Below are positions 48,020 to 57,827 of a stretch of 64,000 nt of DNA, one piece after another. Each line of letters begins with the position of its first letter. The first letter of the stretch is position 1. The notes under the pieces are model-generated. The model ran no database searches. It had not been told where the DNA came from and worked only from the letters and a program-made list of their open reading frames with translations. The translations under genes and the position numbers were made by a program. The DNA comes from Alcaligenes ammonioxydans. Its GTDB lineage: Bacteria > Pseudomonadota > Gammaproteobacteria > Burkholderiales > Burkholderiaceae_B. The stretch covers positions 868,001-932,000 of the forward strand of contig NZ_CP049362.1 in the NCBI RefSeq assembly GCF_019343455.1, in the 5' to 3' direction.

Positions 48020-48658
48020 TCAGGCTTGCTCGTCCAGCGCCGTATTCAGATGAGGCAGTTGCCCCCATTGCGTGCAGGTCCAGTTCAGGTCCTCATCAAT
48101 ATTGAAGAAGTTCAAACTGGTATTCAGAATGGCATGAGTGCGTTTGGCATTGAGTGCCTGTTGGTTCAGTTTTCGCCAGACCATATCAATGACGCCACCA
48201 TGGGCGAAGACCAGCAGGTTCTTGCCGGCATGTGTCTGGGACAGCGTCTCAAAGCAGTCCAAAACCCGGGTTTGAAACTGGCGCAGTGATTCGCCGCCTT
48301 CTACCGCATAATCAATATCAACCGTGTCGTCGGGCTGGTCGGGACCATGTCGGCCTGCCGCATCCCAGGCCTGACCTTCCAGTTTGCCAAAGCCACGCTC
48401 GCGCAATCCGGGCAGCCGCTCAATGGTGATGTCCCAGTGCTGACAGGCTATCTCGGCGGTTTCCCAGGCGCGTTGCAGATCACTGCTGATGACGGCGTCC
48501 ACGGACTGTTGAAATGCCGGAGAGCTCAGGTAACTGTGCAGGGCCCGGGCCTGCTCCCGCCCGGTCTCGTTCAGGGCGATATCCTGCCAGCCCTGTAAGC
48601 GACGTACAGCGTTCCAGGCGGTTTCACCGTGGCGGATCAGACAAATAGACGTACTCAT
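48020..48658 (-). CDS. Histidine phosphatase (phosphoglycerate mutase-like)
   Basis: 212 residues from the ATG at 48658; an in-frame ATG at 48670 is equally possible and neither has a good ribosome site. The catalytic RHGET motif is at the N-terminus (CLIRHGETAWNA), the acid/base Glu and second His follow (RERGFGKLEGQAW; LVFAHGGVIDMVW). Acts on a phosphomonoester such as a sugar phosphate or nucleotide. Convergent with the SDR. Confidence 0.9.
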   Translation of the reverse strand: MSTSICLIRHGETAWNAVRRLQGWQDIALNETGREQARALHSYLSSPAFQQSVDAVISSDLQRAWETAEIACQHWDITIERLPGLRERGFGKLEGQAWDAAGRHGPDQPDDTVDIDYAVEGGESLRQFQTRVLDCFETLSQTHAGKNLLVFAHGGVIDMVWRKLNQQALNAKRTHAILNTSLNFFNIDEDLNWTCTQWGQLPHLNTALDEQA

Positions 48659-48978
48659 GCTTGCGGCCATTATTCAGGTAGGGAATCTGACTGCCAAAGG
48701 CAGGCTGATTCGCTATTGTAACGGGCCGGTCAAGCACAAGCAGATAGAGAGGGTATATACCGCATATAGCCTGAGGACGGAGGCAGAAACCGTGGTGAAA
48801 CCTGCTTCTGCTTGGTCCAACGTGGTGTTTATCGCGTGCAGCCTTATTTTCAGGTGCCTTGTTGGGTCTTTCACGTTTAAAATCATGCCTCAATGAATCC
48901 GCCGGTGCTTCTGGAAGCGCTGGTGCGAGCGTAGGCCGAATTCAGCGGTATTTCTTTATTCCTTTTCTGGAACCCTCT
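48659..48978. other. Intergenic region between the histidine phosphatase and uraA
   Basis: 320 bases containing two divergent promoters. A perfect palindrome GGTATATACC lies at 48752-48761. Open frames here lack ribosome sites. Confidence 0.4.
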
Positions 48979-50304
48979 ATGTCTCAGTCTTACTTTCCGC
49001 GTTGGCGCCGTGTGTCCGGCAGCGAACCGGGTGCGGTTGTGCAACCTGACGAGTGTCTGGCAACGCCGCAAAACATTGCGATGGGCGCCCAGCACGTGGT
49101 GGCCATGTTCGGTTCCACCATTCTGGCCCCCTTGTTGATGGGCTTTGATCCCAACTTGGCTATTTTGATGTCGGGTATTGGCACCCTGATCTTTTTCGTG
49201 TTTGTAGGTGGCCGCGTCCCCAGTTACCTTGGGTCCAGTTTTGCGTTTATTGGTGGGGTGATTGCGGTGACCGGTTATGCCGGTAGCGGTCCCAATCCCA
49301 ATATTGGTGTGGCTCTCGGGGCCATTATCATCTGCGGTCTGGTCTATACGCTGATCGGTGCGCTGGTCTGGGTATTTAATGCGCGCACTCACGGTGGCGC
49401 GGCACGTCTGATCAACCAGTGGATGCCGCCAGTGGTTACCGGCTCCATTGTGGCCGTGATCGGCCTGAATCTGGCACCCATTGCTGCCAAGGGCGCCATG
49501 GGTGCCGGTACTTTTGATTCCCTGATGGCTTTGATGACGGTGCTGTGTGTAGGCGGGATTGCCGTCTATACGCGGGGTGTGGCTCAGCGCCTGTTGATTC
49601 TGGTGGGTCTGCTTCTGGCCTGCGTGCTGTATTGGCTGTTCACCAACGTGATGGGCTACGGCACCCCGATCAATTTCGCGCCGGTTGCCCAGGCGGCCTG
49701 GTTGGGCCTGCCCACCTTCTCCACGCCCGTATTTCAGGCGCACGCCATGACCGTGATTGTGCCGGTGGCCATTATTCTGGTGGCCGAGAACCTGGGTCAC
49801 ATCAAAGCCGTGAGTGCCATGACGGGCCAGGATCTGGACGGTTATCTGGGGCGAGCTTTTGTGGGAGATGGGGTGGCCACTATGCTGTCCGGCTCGGTAG
49901 GGGGAACCGGAGTCACCACGTACGCTGAAAATATTGGTGTCATGGCGGCCACGCGCATTTACTCGACGCTGGTATTTGCCTTTGCCGCGGTGATTGCGAT
50001 TTTTCTGGGCTTCTCGCCCAAATTCGGTGCTGTCATTCAATCCATTCCCGGTCCGGTGCTGGGGGGCATGTCCATCGTCGTGTTTGGTCTGATTGCGATT
50101 GCCGGTGCCCGTATCTGGGTGGTGAACCAGGTGGACTTCAGCGATAACCGCAACCTGCTGGTCGCCGCGGTCACGCTCATCCTGGGGGCCGGTAACTTCT
50201 CCTTGCAGTTTGGTGTGATCCGGCTCGATGGGATCGGCTGTGCCACCTTTGGCGCCATTTTGCTCCACGCCTTGTTGCGAGGTTCTGGCCGAAACAAGGG
50301 CTAG
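48979..50304 (+). CDS. uraA: Nucleobase:cation symporter-2 (UraA/RutG-like uracil permease)
   Basis: 441 residues from the ATG at 48979; a longer frame is not supported. Fourteen-helix NCS2 fold: QHVVAMFGSTILAPLL near the start, RVPSYLGSSFAFIGG, VAENLGHIKAVSAMTGQDL with the proton-coupling Glu, and VGGTGVTTYAENIG. Likely imports uracil or a related pyrimidine; the xanthine/urate group differs in these motifs. Confidence 0.93.
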   Translation: MSQSYFPRWRRVSGSEPGAVVQPDECLATPQNIAMGAQHVVAMFGSTILAPLLMGFDPNLAILMSGIGTLIFFVFVGGRVPSYLGSSFAFIGGVIAVTGYAGSGPNPNIGVALGAIIICGLVYTLIGALVWVFNARTHGGAARLINQWMPPVVTGSIVAVIGLNLAPIAAKGAMGAGTFDSLMALMTVLCVGGIAVYTRGVAQRLLILVGLLLACVLYWLFTNVMGYGTPINFAPVAQAAWLGLPTFSTPVFQAHAMTVIVPVAIILVAENLGHIKAVSAMTGQDLDGYLGRAFVGDGVATMLSGSVGGTGVTTYAENIGVMAATRIYSTLVFAFAAVIAIFLGFSPKFGAVIQSIPGPVLGGMSIVVFGLIAIAGARIWVVNQVDFSDNRNLLVAAVTLILGAGNFSLQFGVIRLDGIGCATFGAILLHALLRGSGRNKG

Positions 50305-50465
50305 TCGCCCGTAGAGCCAATCCCTTTTGCTGTGGCCCTCAGCGGCCCGGCAAACTCCCTGACCGGTGAGATGGCCAGCCTTCCCGCTTCTCAGACCTCT
50401 GTTTTTTTACACAGGGGTTAGAGGGGCTTGCTATTTTCAGGCAGTTTGCCGACAATAGATCTCAC

Positions 50466-50492
50466 ACCCCGGTTCTTCGCGGGGTTTTTTTC
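50466..50492 (+). terminator. Intrinsic terminator downstream of uraA
   Basis: ACCCCG / CGGGGT stem with a long T-run. Confidence 0.85.
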
Positions 50493-50656
50493 TGCCGCGG
50501 AAGTTCTCCGTGATGGAAAAGCCTTATTGGGGCAGTCGGCAGCTTAAGGCCTGGGCAGTGTGTTTGATGTACGCTGCACGGTCGGCAGGTCTTTCAGGTC
50601 AGCCGATCCGGCCTGTTTGATTGTTTGCCCCATCATCGTTATCCCCCTATCTTCCA

Positions 50657-50682
50657 GGCGCTCCTGCTACGGAGCGTCTTTT
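50657..50682 (+). terminator. Leader attenuator of greA
   Basis: Stem GGCGCTCC (50657-50664) pairs fully with GGAGCGTC (50671-50678, one G-U), loop TGCTAC, then TTTT, 20 bases before the greA start. It is an intrinsic terminator inside the leader, as in the E. coli greA leader that yields GraL RNAs. Confidence 0.75.
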
Positions 50683-50702
50683 ACTTGTTGAGCAGGAATA
50701 CT

Positions 50703-51179
50703 ATGTCTGCGATCCCATTGACTGCGCAGGGCGCACAACGTTTGCAAGTCGAATTACACCGCCTCAAGACGGTGGAACGTCCGGATGTGATTAACGCCAT
50801 CGCTGAGGCGCGAGCACAAGGCGATTTGTCCGAGAACGCCGAGTATGATGCCGCGCGTGAGCGCCAGGGCTTTATCGAGGGGCGGATCGCCGAACTGGAA
50901 GGCACCTTGTCCAACGCCCAGATTATCGAGCCTGCCGCCCTGGAAGCCGATGGTCGCATCGTGTTTGGCGCCACGGTTGAAATCGAGGACCTGGAGTCAG
51001 GCAATACAGTGACTTACCAGATTGTGGGTGATGTTGAAGCGGATATCCGCGCCAACAAAATCTCCATCTCCAGCCCTGTTGCGCGCGCCCTGATCGGCAA
51101 GAGCGAGGGCGATGTGGTTGAGGTCAAGGCGCCAGCCGGCATTCGTGAATACGAAATCCTGTCGATCAAATACATTTGA
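50703..51179 (+). CDS. greA: Transcription elongation factor GreA
   Basis: 158 residues from the ATG at 50703, with AGGA upstream. Rescues backtracked RNA polymerase by stimulating transcript cleavage. Coiled-coil N-terminal arm with the acidic tip (ARAQGDLSENAEYDAARER) and C-terminal FKBP-like domain (IVFGATVEIEDLESG, SISSPVARALIGKSEGD). Confidence 0.97.
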   Translation: MSAIPLTAQGAQRLQVELHRLKTVERPDVINAIAEARAQGDLSENAEYDAARERQGFIEGRIAELEGTLSNAQIIEPAALEADGRIVFGATVEIEDLESGNTVTYQIVGDVEADIRANKISISSPVARALIGKSEGDVVEVKAPAGIREYEILSIKYI

Positions 51180-51231
51180 TCGGGCGTTGAGCGGCGGGTT
51201 TATCCCGCTGCTGCTGACTGCACGCAAAAGA

Positions 51232-51260
51232 AAGGCCCCTGTACATTCTGCCGGGGCCTT
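51232..51260. terminator. Bidirectional terminator after greA
   Basis: AAGGCCCC and GGGGCCTT arms, between convergent greA and yhbY. Confidence 0.75.
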
Positions 51261-51275
51261 ATAATTTACGGGCGC

Positions 51276-51872
51276 TTAGCGTTTGCCCGAACCGCCCAGT
51301 CCACGACGGGCGCCAGCTCGCAAGGACATGGCACTGCCCGGACGACTGGTGCTACGACGTGGCGCAGCAGCCGGTTTGACTGCGGTGAACTTCTGAACGC
51401 TGCGCGGGGCGGCCGAGGCTTTTTTCTCCTGGGTGCTGCTGCGTTCAGCCTTCATTTCCGCACGGCGAGCCCGTTCGGTGCTGCGTGTGCGTTGGACGCC
51501 GGATGCGGCCAGTTTCTTGGGCGTGTAAGGCTCCGAGGGCTTACGCACCGCGCGAGTAGGTTTTTCGATGGGCGCTCCCAAAACAGGGGGGCGTTCAATA
51601 TTGGGTCTGTAGATCGTCAGGATTTTGCCCAGATGGTGAATAGGGGCAGCATCGAGCGCATCGCAGATTTGTTCTAACATGGTCAGACGAGCCTGACGGT
51701 CATCACCGGCCACGCGAATCTTGATGAGTTGGTGGGCTTGCAGGTGGACGGTGATTTCTTTGAGCACAGCGTCAGTCAGGCCATTGTCTCCAATCAGGAC
51801 AACTGGGCGCAAAGCGTGAGCAGCAGCACGAAGGTCGCTGCGCTCATGAGGTGTAAGGTTGAGTTTTGGCAT
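51276..51872 (-). CDS. yhbY: CRS1/YhbY-domain RNA-binding protein with basic extension
   Basis: 198 residues, twice the ~97 of E. coli YhbY. Residues 1-95 form the YhbY/CRM domain (LRAAAHALRPVVLIGDNGLTDAVLKEI, HQLIKIRVAGDDRQAR), associated with the 50S ribosomal subunit. The remaining ~100 residues are basic and low complexity (Arg, Lys, Ala, Ser), likely disordered and RNA-binding. ATG at 51872 starts 17 bases from the divergent rlmE start. Confidence 0.93.
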   Translation of the reverse strand: MPKLNLTPHERSDLRAAAHALRPVVLIGDNGLTDAVLKEITVHLQAHQLIKIRVAGDDRQARLTMLEQICDALDAAPIHHLGKILTIYRPNIERPPVLGAPIEKPTRAVRKPSEPYTPKKLAASGVQRTRSTERARRAEMKAERSSTQEKKASAAPRSVQKFTAVKPAAAPRRSTSRPGSAMSLRAGARRGLGGSGKR

Positions 51873-51889
51873 AAAGAGATTGTACGGGA

Positions 51890-52528
51890 ATGGCCAAGAA
51901 AAAATTCTCTAAAGAGTGGGTTCAGCAGCATATAAATGACCCCTACGTCAAATTGGCGCAACAAAAGGGGTATCGTGCGCGTGCGGCCTTCAAGCTCAGT
52001 GAAATATTGGATCTGGAGAAGATTCAGGTTCAGGGCAAGGTCGTGGTGGACCTGGGGTCGACGCCGGGCAGTTGGTCGCAACTGATACGTGAACGCATGG
52101 TCGGCCCCGGCGGTGTGCTCAATGGTCGCATTATCGCACTGGATATATTGGAAATGGAACCCATTGCGGGGGTGGAATTCATGCAAGGCGATTTTCGCGA
52201 GGACTCGGTGCTGGCGCAGTTGCAGGATTCTTTAAAAGGCGCTGCAGTAGATCTTGTGATTTCGGATATGGCCCCCAACTTGTCTGGTGTGGCATCGGCC
52301 GATTCCGCCCGCATCCAGCATTTATGCGAGCTGGCGCAGGAATTTGCCTTGCAGCATCTGACCGATGAGGGTGTCTTGATTGTCAAAGCCTTCCATGGCA
52401 GCGGGTTTTCCCAGATCGTGGAATCTTTCAAACAGAATTTTGTCAGAGTCGTCGAGCGTAAACCCAAGGCTTCGCGCGATAAATCCGCCGAGACCTTTCT
52501 CGTTGCCCGTGGTGTAAAGCGCAGGTAA
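51890..52528 (+). CDS. rlmE: 23S rRNA (uridine-2552 2'-O) methyltransferase RlmE (FtsJ)
   Basis: 212 residues. Methylates U2552 in the A-loop of 23S rRNA. K-D-K-E site visible: Lys in [10 protein letters not shown], Asp in [10 protein letters not shown], Lys in [10 protein letters not shown], Glu in [13 protein letters not shown] loop [13 protein letters not shown]. Adjacent to ftsH, the usual order. The start ATG is 17 bases from the yhbY start, so its promoter overlaps that gene or it is nearly leaderless. Confidence 0.97.
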   Translation: MAKKKFSKEWVQQHINDPYVKLAQQKGYRARAAFKLSEILDLEKIQVQGKVVVDLGSTPGSWSQLIRERMVGPGGVLNGRIIALDILEMEPIAGVEFMQGDFREDSVLAQLQDSLKGAAVDLVISDMAPNLSGVASADSARIQHLCELAQEFALQHLTDEGVLIVKAFHGSGFSQIVESFKQNFVRVVERKPKASRDKSAETFLVARGVKRR

Positions 52529-52635
52529 TTTATGACTTGCCGGTCCTTGAATCGGGTAGAATGAACTATGTATGGCGCTTGTTCAGCTATGTGTAAGCAT
52601 ATCGGACAAGTTATCGCAATCGCAGGAGATTGGCT

Positions 52636-54549
52636 TTGAACAATTCGTTTTCCAAAGTCGCGATCTGGATGGTTATTGCGCTGGTGCTGTTTACTGTTTT
52701 CAAGCAGTTTGACGGCCGGCCGCCAGCCACTGATGGCGTCACTTACACGCAATTCATGAATGATGCCCGTTCCGGACGCATCAGCAAGGTGGATATTCAG
52801 GGTGATACCCTGCATGTCACGCCGGATTCCGGTCGCAGCTACACGCTGACGTCCCCCGGTGACCTGTGGATGGTCCCTGAACTGGTGAAATCCGGTGTGC
52901 AGGTATCGGGCAAGGCCCGTGAAGAGCCTTCCTTCCTGACCAGCCTGTTCATCTCCTGGTTCCCCATGCTCCTGTTGATTGGTGTGTGGGTGTTCTTCAT
53001 GCGCCAGATGCAAGGTGGTGGCAAGGGCGGGGCGTTCAGCTTTGGTAAATCGCGTGCCCGTTTGCTGGACGAGAACTCCAATCCTGTGACCTTTGCTGAC
53101 GTAGCCGGTTGCGACGAAGCCAAGGAAGACGTACAGGAGCTGGTGGACTTTCTGCGCGATCCAAGCCGCTTTCAGCGTCTGGGTGGTCGCATTCCTCGCG
53201 GAATCCTGATGGTCGGCTCGCCCGGTACCGGTAAGACCCTGTTGGCCCGTGCCATTGCGGGTGAGGCCAAAGTGCCGTTTTTCAGCATTTCCGGTTCGGA
53301 CTTCGTGGAAATGTTTGTCGGTGTGGGTGCTTCTCGCGTTCGCGACATGTTCGAAACCGCCAAGAAGCAATCGCCTTGCATTATCTTTATCGACGAAATT
53401 GATGCTGTCGGCCGTCAGCGTGGTGCTGGCCTAGGCGGTGGCAACGACGAACGCGAACAGACACTGAACCAGTTGCTGGTTGAGATGGACGGTTTTGAAA
53501 CGGGCCAGGGTGTGCTGGTGATTGCCGCTACCAACCGTCCTGACGTGCTGGACCCCGCTTTGCTGCGTCCAGGCCGTTTCGACCGCCAGGTCGTTGTCGG
53601 TCTGCCTGACATCCGTGGTCGCGAGCAGATTCTGAAAGTTCACATGCGTAAAGTGCCTTTGGCACCCAACGTGGACGCTGTGGTGCTGGCTCGCGGTACG
53701 CCCGGTTTCTCCGGCGCCGATCTGGCCAACCTGGTCAACGAAGCCGCCCTGTTTGCAGCGCGCCGTAACGGTCGCACCGTGGATATGCAGGACTTCGAGC
53801 GCGCCAAGGACAAGATCATCATGGGTGCAGAACGTCGCACCATGATCATGCCCGAGGAAGAGCGTCGCAATACGGCCTACCACGAAGCGGGTCACGCGCT
53901 GGTGGCTTGCATGCTCCCCAAGACAGATCCGGTTCACAAGGTCACGATCATCCCTCGTGGTCGTGCCCTGGGCGTCACCATGCAATTGCCGGAAGGTGAT
54001 CGTTACAGCATGGACAAAGAGCGCCTGTTGAACATGATTGCCGTGCTGTTTGGGGGACGTATTGCTGAAGAAGTGTTCATGAATCAAATGACCACTGGCG
54101 CGTCGAACGACTTTGAGCGGGCTACGCAGATTGCTCGCGACATTGTGACGCGCTACGGTATGACCGACTCCCTGGGCCCGGTTGTCTACGCCGAAAACGA
54201 AGGTGAAGTGTTTCTGGGTCGTAGCGTGACCAAGACCACGCACGTATCCGAAGCCACCATGCAGAAAGTGGATTCCGAAATCCGCAAGATCATCGATGAG
54301 CAGTACGCTGTTGCGCGCAAGCTGATCGAGGACAATAGCGACAAGATGCATGCCATGGCCAAGGCTTTGCTGGAATGGGAAACCATTGATGCCGATCAGA
54401 TCGACGACATCATGAAAGGTTTGCCGCCACGGGCGCCACACGTGCCCAACAGCAATGACAACACGCCTTCCGATGGCGCCACGCCTCCCGCAGCGGGTCC
54501 CAGCCCAGCGGATGACAAAGGTGCCGCGGCGTCAACGCCTGTTGCTTAA
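52636..54549 (+). CDS. ftsH: ATP-dependent zinc metalloprotease FtsH
   Basis: 637 residues. I choose the TTG at 52636, giving [15 protein letters not shown] as in Bordetella; AGGAG sits seven bases upstream, and a TTG two codons earlier is less likely. Inner-membrane AAA+ protease that degrades LpxC and sigma-32. Two membrane helices (~5-22 and ~100-118), Walker A GSPGTGKT, Walker [15 protein letters not shown] region, and zinc site HEAGHA. Heads the ftsH-folP-glmM cluster. Confidence 0.97.
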   Translation: MNNSFSKVAIWMVIALVLFTVFKQFDGRPPATDGVTYTQFMNDARSGRISKVDIQGDTLHVTPDSGRSYTLTSPGDLWMVPELVKSGVQVSGKAREEPSFLTSLFISWFPMLLLIGVWVFFMRQMQGGGKGGAFSFGKSRARLLDENSNPVTFADVAGCDEAKEDVQELVDFLRDPSRFQRLGGRIPRGILMVGSPGTGKTLLARAIAGEAKVPFFSISGSDFVEMFVGVGASRVRDMFETAKKQSPCIIFIDEIDAVGRQRGAGLGGGNDEREQTLNQLLVEMDGFETGQGVLVIAATNRPDVLDPALLRPGRFDRQVVVGLPDIRGREQILKVHMRKVPLAPNVDAVVLARGTPGFSGADLANLVNEAALFAARRNGRTVDMQDFERAKDKIIMGAERRTMIMPEEERRNTAYHEAGHALVACMLPKTDPVHKVTIIPRGRALGVTMQLPEGDRYSMDKERLLNMIAVLFGGRIAEEVFMNQMTTGASNDFERATQIARDIVTRYGMTDSLGPVVYAENEGEVFLGRSVTKTTHVSEATMQKVDSEIRKIIDEQYAVARKLIEDNSDKMHAMAKALLEWETIDADQIDDIMKGLPPRAPHVPNSNDNTPSDGATPPAAGPSPADDKGAAASTPVA

Positions 54550-54576
54550 CTTACTTACCTAGGCCACGCCTATTTC

Positions 54577-55419
54577 ATGAATTACCCTGAGTGGTCTTGT
54601 GGGCGCTTCCAGTTTGGGCTGGAGCGCCCTTTGGTTATGGGGATTGTGAATGTCACCCCAGACTCCTTTTATGATGGCAATACTCACAATGACTTGCCTC
54701 GGGCGCTGGACCACGCCCGTCAATTAATCGCCGAAGGCGCAGACATTCTGGATATCGGTGGCGAGTCCACTCGCCCTGGTGCCGAGCCCGTTTCCCTGGA
54801 ACAAGAACTTGAGCGTGTGATTCCTCTGATCGAGGGCCTGCACGAGAGTGGTGTGGCTTTGTCGGTGGACACCTTCAAGCCAGAGGTCATGCGTGCCAGC
54901 CTGGCTGCCGGTGCCGATATGATCAATGACATCTACGCCTTGCGCATGCCCGGCGCCATCGAGGCTGTCCGGGACTCGGGTTGCGGCTTATGCGTCATGC
55001 ATATGCAGGGTGAACCGAGAACCATGCAAGAGCAGATTCACTATGATGATGTTGTCGTTGATGTACGTCATTTTTTGCAACAACGATGTGACGCCTTAGT
55101 AAGCGCAGGCATTGAATCCAAGCGTATCATGCTGGATCCCGGCTTCGGCTTTGGTAAAACAGCAGCCCACAACTATCAGTTGTTACGTGGTTTGCAGCAG
55201 GCGGCAGTACCTGGTTACCCCTGGTTGATCGGTTTGTCGCGTAAATCCATGATTGGCCATGTCACGGGAAAACCCGCCAGTGAGCGTTTGATTGGCAGTC
55301 TATCGGCAGCCCTTGCCTGCGTGGCGCGGGGCGCAAAAATTGTCCGTGTCCATGATGTAGCCGCCACGCGCGAAGCGTTGGATGTGTGGAATGCGGTTGA
55401 ATGTGGAGTCTCTGAATGA
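54577..55419 (+). CDS. folP: Dihydropteroate synthase FolP
   Basis: 280 residues. Condenses p-aminobenzoate with hydroxymethyl-dihydropterin pyrophosphate; the sulfonamide target. TIM barrel motifs [48 protein letters not shown] and [13 protein letters not shown]. Overlaps glmM by four bases. Confidence 0.97.
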   Translation: MNYPEWSCGRFQFGLERPLVMGIVNVTPDSFYDGNTHNDLPRALDHARQLIAEGADILDIGGESTRPGAEPVSLEQELERVIPLIEGLHESGVALSVDTFKPEVMRASLAAGADMINDIYALRMPGAIEAVRDSGCGLCVMHMQGEPRTMQEQIHYDDVVVDVRHFLQQRCDALVSAGIESKRIMLDPGFGFGKTAAHNYQLLRGLQQAAVPGYPWLIGLSRKSMIGHVTGKPASERLIGSLSAALACVARGAKIVRVHDVAATREALDVWNAVECGVSE

Positions 55420-56759
55420 GCGATCGTAAATATTTCGGCACCGATGGTGTCCGCGGTGAAGTAGGTGGTCCAACCATTAACCCGGAGTTCGCCTTGCGTT
55501 TGGGTTACGCAGCTGGACAGGTGCTGGCCGCCCAGTACGAGGGTAGCGGTCGCCCCACTGTTGTAATTGGCAAGGACACGCGGATTTCCGGCTATATGCT
55601 GGAATCGGCGCTGGAAGCGGGCTTGTCGGCTGCTGGCATCGACGTCTTGCTGGCAGGGCCTGTGCCTACGCCTGCGGTGGCGTATCTGACACGTACGCTG
55701 CGTCTGGCAGCCGGTATCGTAATCTCCGCCTCGCACAATCCGTACTACGACAATGGCATCAAATTTTTCTCCGCTCAAGGCACCAAGTTGCCGGACGAGG
55801 TCGAGTTGAAGATTGAGCAGGCCATTGACCAGCCCATGCATTGGGTCAAGTCCGAGTCCTTGGGGCGTGCCCGCCGTCTGGCCGACTCGGCCGGCCGCTA
55901 TATCGAATTTTGCAAGAGCGCTTTTCCCAATGACCTGAACCTGGATGGGCTGCGGATTGTGGTGGATGCGGCGCACGGTGCGGCTTACAACATTGCTCCG
56001 CATGTGTTTCGCGAGCTGGGTGCAGAGGTAATTGCCGTGGGCGTGCAGCCCGATGGCTTTAACATCAACCAGGAAGTGGGCGCTACCTATCCCGAGAAGC
56101 TGGCCGAAGAGGTGCGCAAGCATGGCGCTGATCTGGGTATCGCACTGGATGGCGACGCCGACCGTCTGCAGATGGTCGACTCGCAAGGGCGCATCTACAA
56201 TGGTGACGAACTGTTGTATCTAATTGTTGCGGATCATCTGCAGACTCAGCCCGTTAAAGGGGTCGTGGGTACGCTGATGACCAACCTGGGTTTCGAGAAG
56301 AAGATGCAGGAACTGGGTGTGGAATTTGCCCGTGCCAAAGTGGGCGACCGCTATGTGCTGGAACTGATGCAGCAGAAAGGGTGGGTTTTCGGTGGCGAAA
56401 GCTCGGGTCATTTGTTGTGTCTGGAATGGCACACAACGGGCGATGGCATCATTGCCGCCCTGCAGGTCCTGACCGCTCTGTGTCACAGCGGCAAGAGCCT
56501 GCCTGAATTGACCCAAGGCCTGAAGATGTATCCGCAGATCATGGTTAACGTTCCTTTACAGCCCGGTCAGGACTGGAAGAACCATGCTGGTTTGCAACAA
56601 GCTACCCGAGAAGTCGAAGAAATGCTGGGCGATCGCGGTCGTGTGCTGATACGCGCCTCGGGCACCGAACCCAAGCTGCGTCTGATGGTGGAAGCAGAAC
56701 AAACCGAGCTGGCTCAAGCAGGCATTGATACCTTGCTTGCAGTAGATTTAATGAAATAG
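55416..56759 (+). CDS. glmM: Phosphoglucosamine mutase GlmM
   Basis: 447 residues. Converts glucosamine-6-P to glucosamine-1-P for peptidoglycan and LPS. Active Ser in [17 protein letters not shown], metal loop [12 protein letters not shown], sugar loop [10 protein letters not shown], and phosphate loop [14 protein letters not shown]. Confidence 0.97.
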   Translation: MSDRKYFGTDGVRGEVGGPTINPEFALRLGYAAGQVLAAQYEGSGRPTVVIGKDTRISGYMLESALEAGLSAAGIDVLLAGPVPTPAVAYLTRTLRLAAGIVISASHNPYYDNGIKFFSAQGTKLPDEVELKIEQAIDQPMHWVKSESLGRARRLADSAGRYIEFCKSAFPNDLNLDGLRIVVDAAHGAAYNIAPHVFRELGAEVIAVGVQPDGFNINQEVGATYPEKLAEEVRKHGADLGIALDGDADRLQMVDSQGRIYNGDELLYLIVADHLQTQPVKGVVGTLMTNLGFEKKMQELGVEFARAKVGDRYVLELMQQKGWVFGGESSGHLLCLEWHTTGDGIIAALQVLTALCHSGKSLPELTQGLKMYPQIMVNVPLQPGQDWKNHAGLQQATREVEEMLGDRGRVLIRASGTEPKLRLMVEAEQTELAQAGIDTLLAVDLMK

Positions 56760-56792
56760 TAATGTGGCTATCAAATACCTGAAACATTGTTT

Positions 56793-56805
56793 GTGCATGA
56801 TGCAC
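56793..56805. promoter_or_regulatory. Perfect 13-base palindrome before the olsB-like gene
   Basis: GTGCAT-G-ATGCAC lies 23 bases upstream of the olsB start, in the 68-base gap after glmM. Candidate operator; the binding regulator is unknown. Confidence 0.4.
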
Positions 56806-56827
56806 GAAAGTGTTTGGAGTCATCACG

Positions 56828-57610
56828 ATGCTAAATCTTGAGCGCGAACGTACTGAAGTGGATTGGGGAAATACTTGGGCGGGTCATACTGTAGGAGGCT
56901 TGGCCTTGCGTCTGGCGCGCACCCAGGCCGAGCTCGAATGCCTTCAGCGCTTGCGTTTTCAGGTTTTCACTCAGGAAATGAACGCAGTCTTTCCAGACCA
57001 GCACAATGGTCTGGATATAGATCGCTTTGATCCCTGGTGCGAGCATTTCATGGTTACCGAGCCCGAAGAAAATCGGGTTGTCGGTACTTATCGCTTGCTC
57101 ACCCCTGAAAATGCCTATAAAGCGGGCGGCTATTACTCAGAGTCCGAATTTGATATCAGTGCCCTGGATGGGCTGCGTCCCAGCCTGGTTGAGGTGGGGC
57201 GCTCCTGCATCCACCCCGACTATCGCAACGGGTCGGCCATCATGATGTTGTGGGGTGGTATTGCGGCATTGACACGGGTGGGGGGCTATCGCTATTTGCT
57301 GGGCTGCGCCAGCGTCAGCCTGCGCGATGATGGTGTTACGGCAGCCGAAGTTTGGCGTGTGGCCCAAAAGTCCATGCAGGACAATCCGCAGCTCCCTCGT
57401 GTGCAACCCTTGAACCGCTACCCGGTCGAGCGTTTGAACAGCGATTTGCCGGCGCGCATCCCCCCGCTGATCAAAGGATATTTGAAGCTGGGTGCCACCA
57501 TTTGTGGTGAACCGGCCTGGGACCCCGATTTCAATACGGCGGACTTTCCCGTCCTGCTGGATCTGGAGGCCATGGACGAGCGCTACAAACGTCATTTTGG
57601 TCTGGTCTAG
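56828..57610 (+). CDS. olsB: OlsB-like N-acyltransferase (lyso-ornithine lipid)
   Basis: 260 residues from the ATG at 56828, preceded by TTGGAG. GNAT-fold acyltransferase that transfers a 3-hydroxyacyl chain from ACP to ornithine, first step of phosphorus-free ornithine lipid synthesis. Marks: LRFQVFTQEMNAVFPDQ, DPWCEHFMVTE, VVGTYRLLTPE, VEVGRSCIHPDYRNGSAIMMLWGGI. No olsA acyltransferase lies next to it. A role as another hemolysin-like acyltransferase remains possible. Confidence 0.88.
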   Translation: MLNLERERTEVDWGNTWAGHTVGGLALRLARTQAELECLQRLRFQVFTQEMNAVFPDQHNGLDIDRFDPWCEHFMVTEPEENRVVGTYRLLTPENAYKAGGYYSESEFDISALDGLRPSLVEVGRSCIHPDYRNGSAIMMLWGGIAALTRVGGYRYLLGCASVSLRDDGVTAAEVWRVAQKSMQDNPQLPRVQPLNRYPVERLNSDLPARIPPLIKGYLKLGATICGEPAWDPDFNTADFPVLLDLEAMDERYKRHFGLV

Positions 57611-57664
57611 GCCGGGTCGGCTCCAAGCTGTTTGAGACGGGCCGGGGTTGCTTGCCTGGATTTG

Positions 57665-57713
57665 AAAAAACCCCCGAAAGTTGGATGACGATCCGACTTT
57701 CGGGGGTTTTTTT
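57665..57713. terminator. Very strong terminator after olsB
   Basis: 17-base perfect arms AAAAAACCCCCGAAAGT and ACTTTCGGGGGTTTTTT with further pairing in the loop, flanked by the convergent ppx. Confidence 0.93.
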
Positions 57714-57827
57714 GAGTGGGCGGGCCGACGGGAGCCCACAGACTTTTGACTTTGTTCCGGGCAGCAATCCCGATCCACCGTGGTGACTGTCTGGCCGTGT
57801 CTGGGCAGGGGCCGGGCGGCAAGGTGC

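Larger units (their letters stand above)
50305..50702. other. Gap upstream of greA
   Basis: 398 bases. It holds the uraA terminator (50466-50492), the greA promoter area and the greA leader hairpin (50657-50682). No other gene is supported. Confidence 0.6.
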
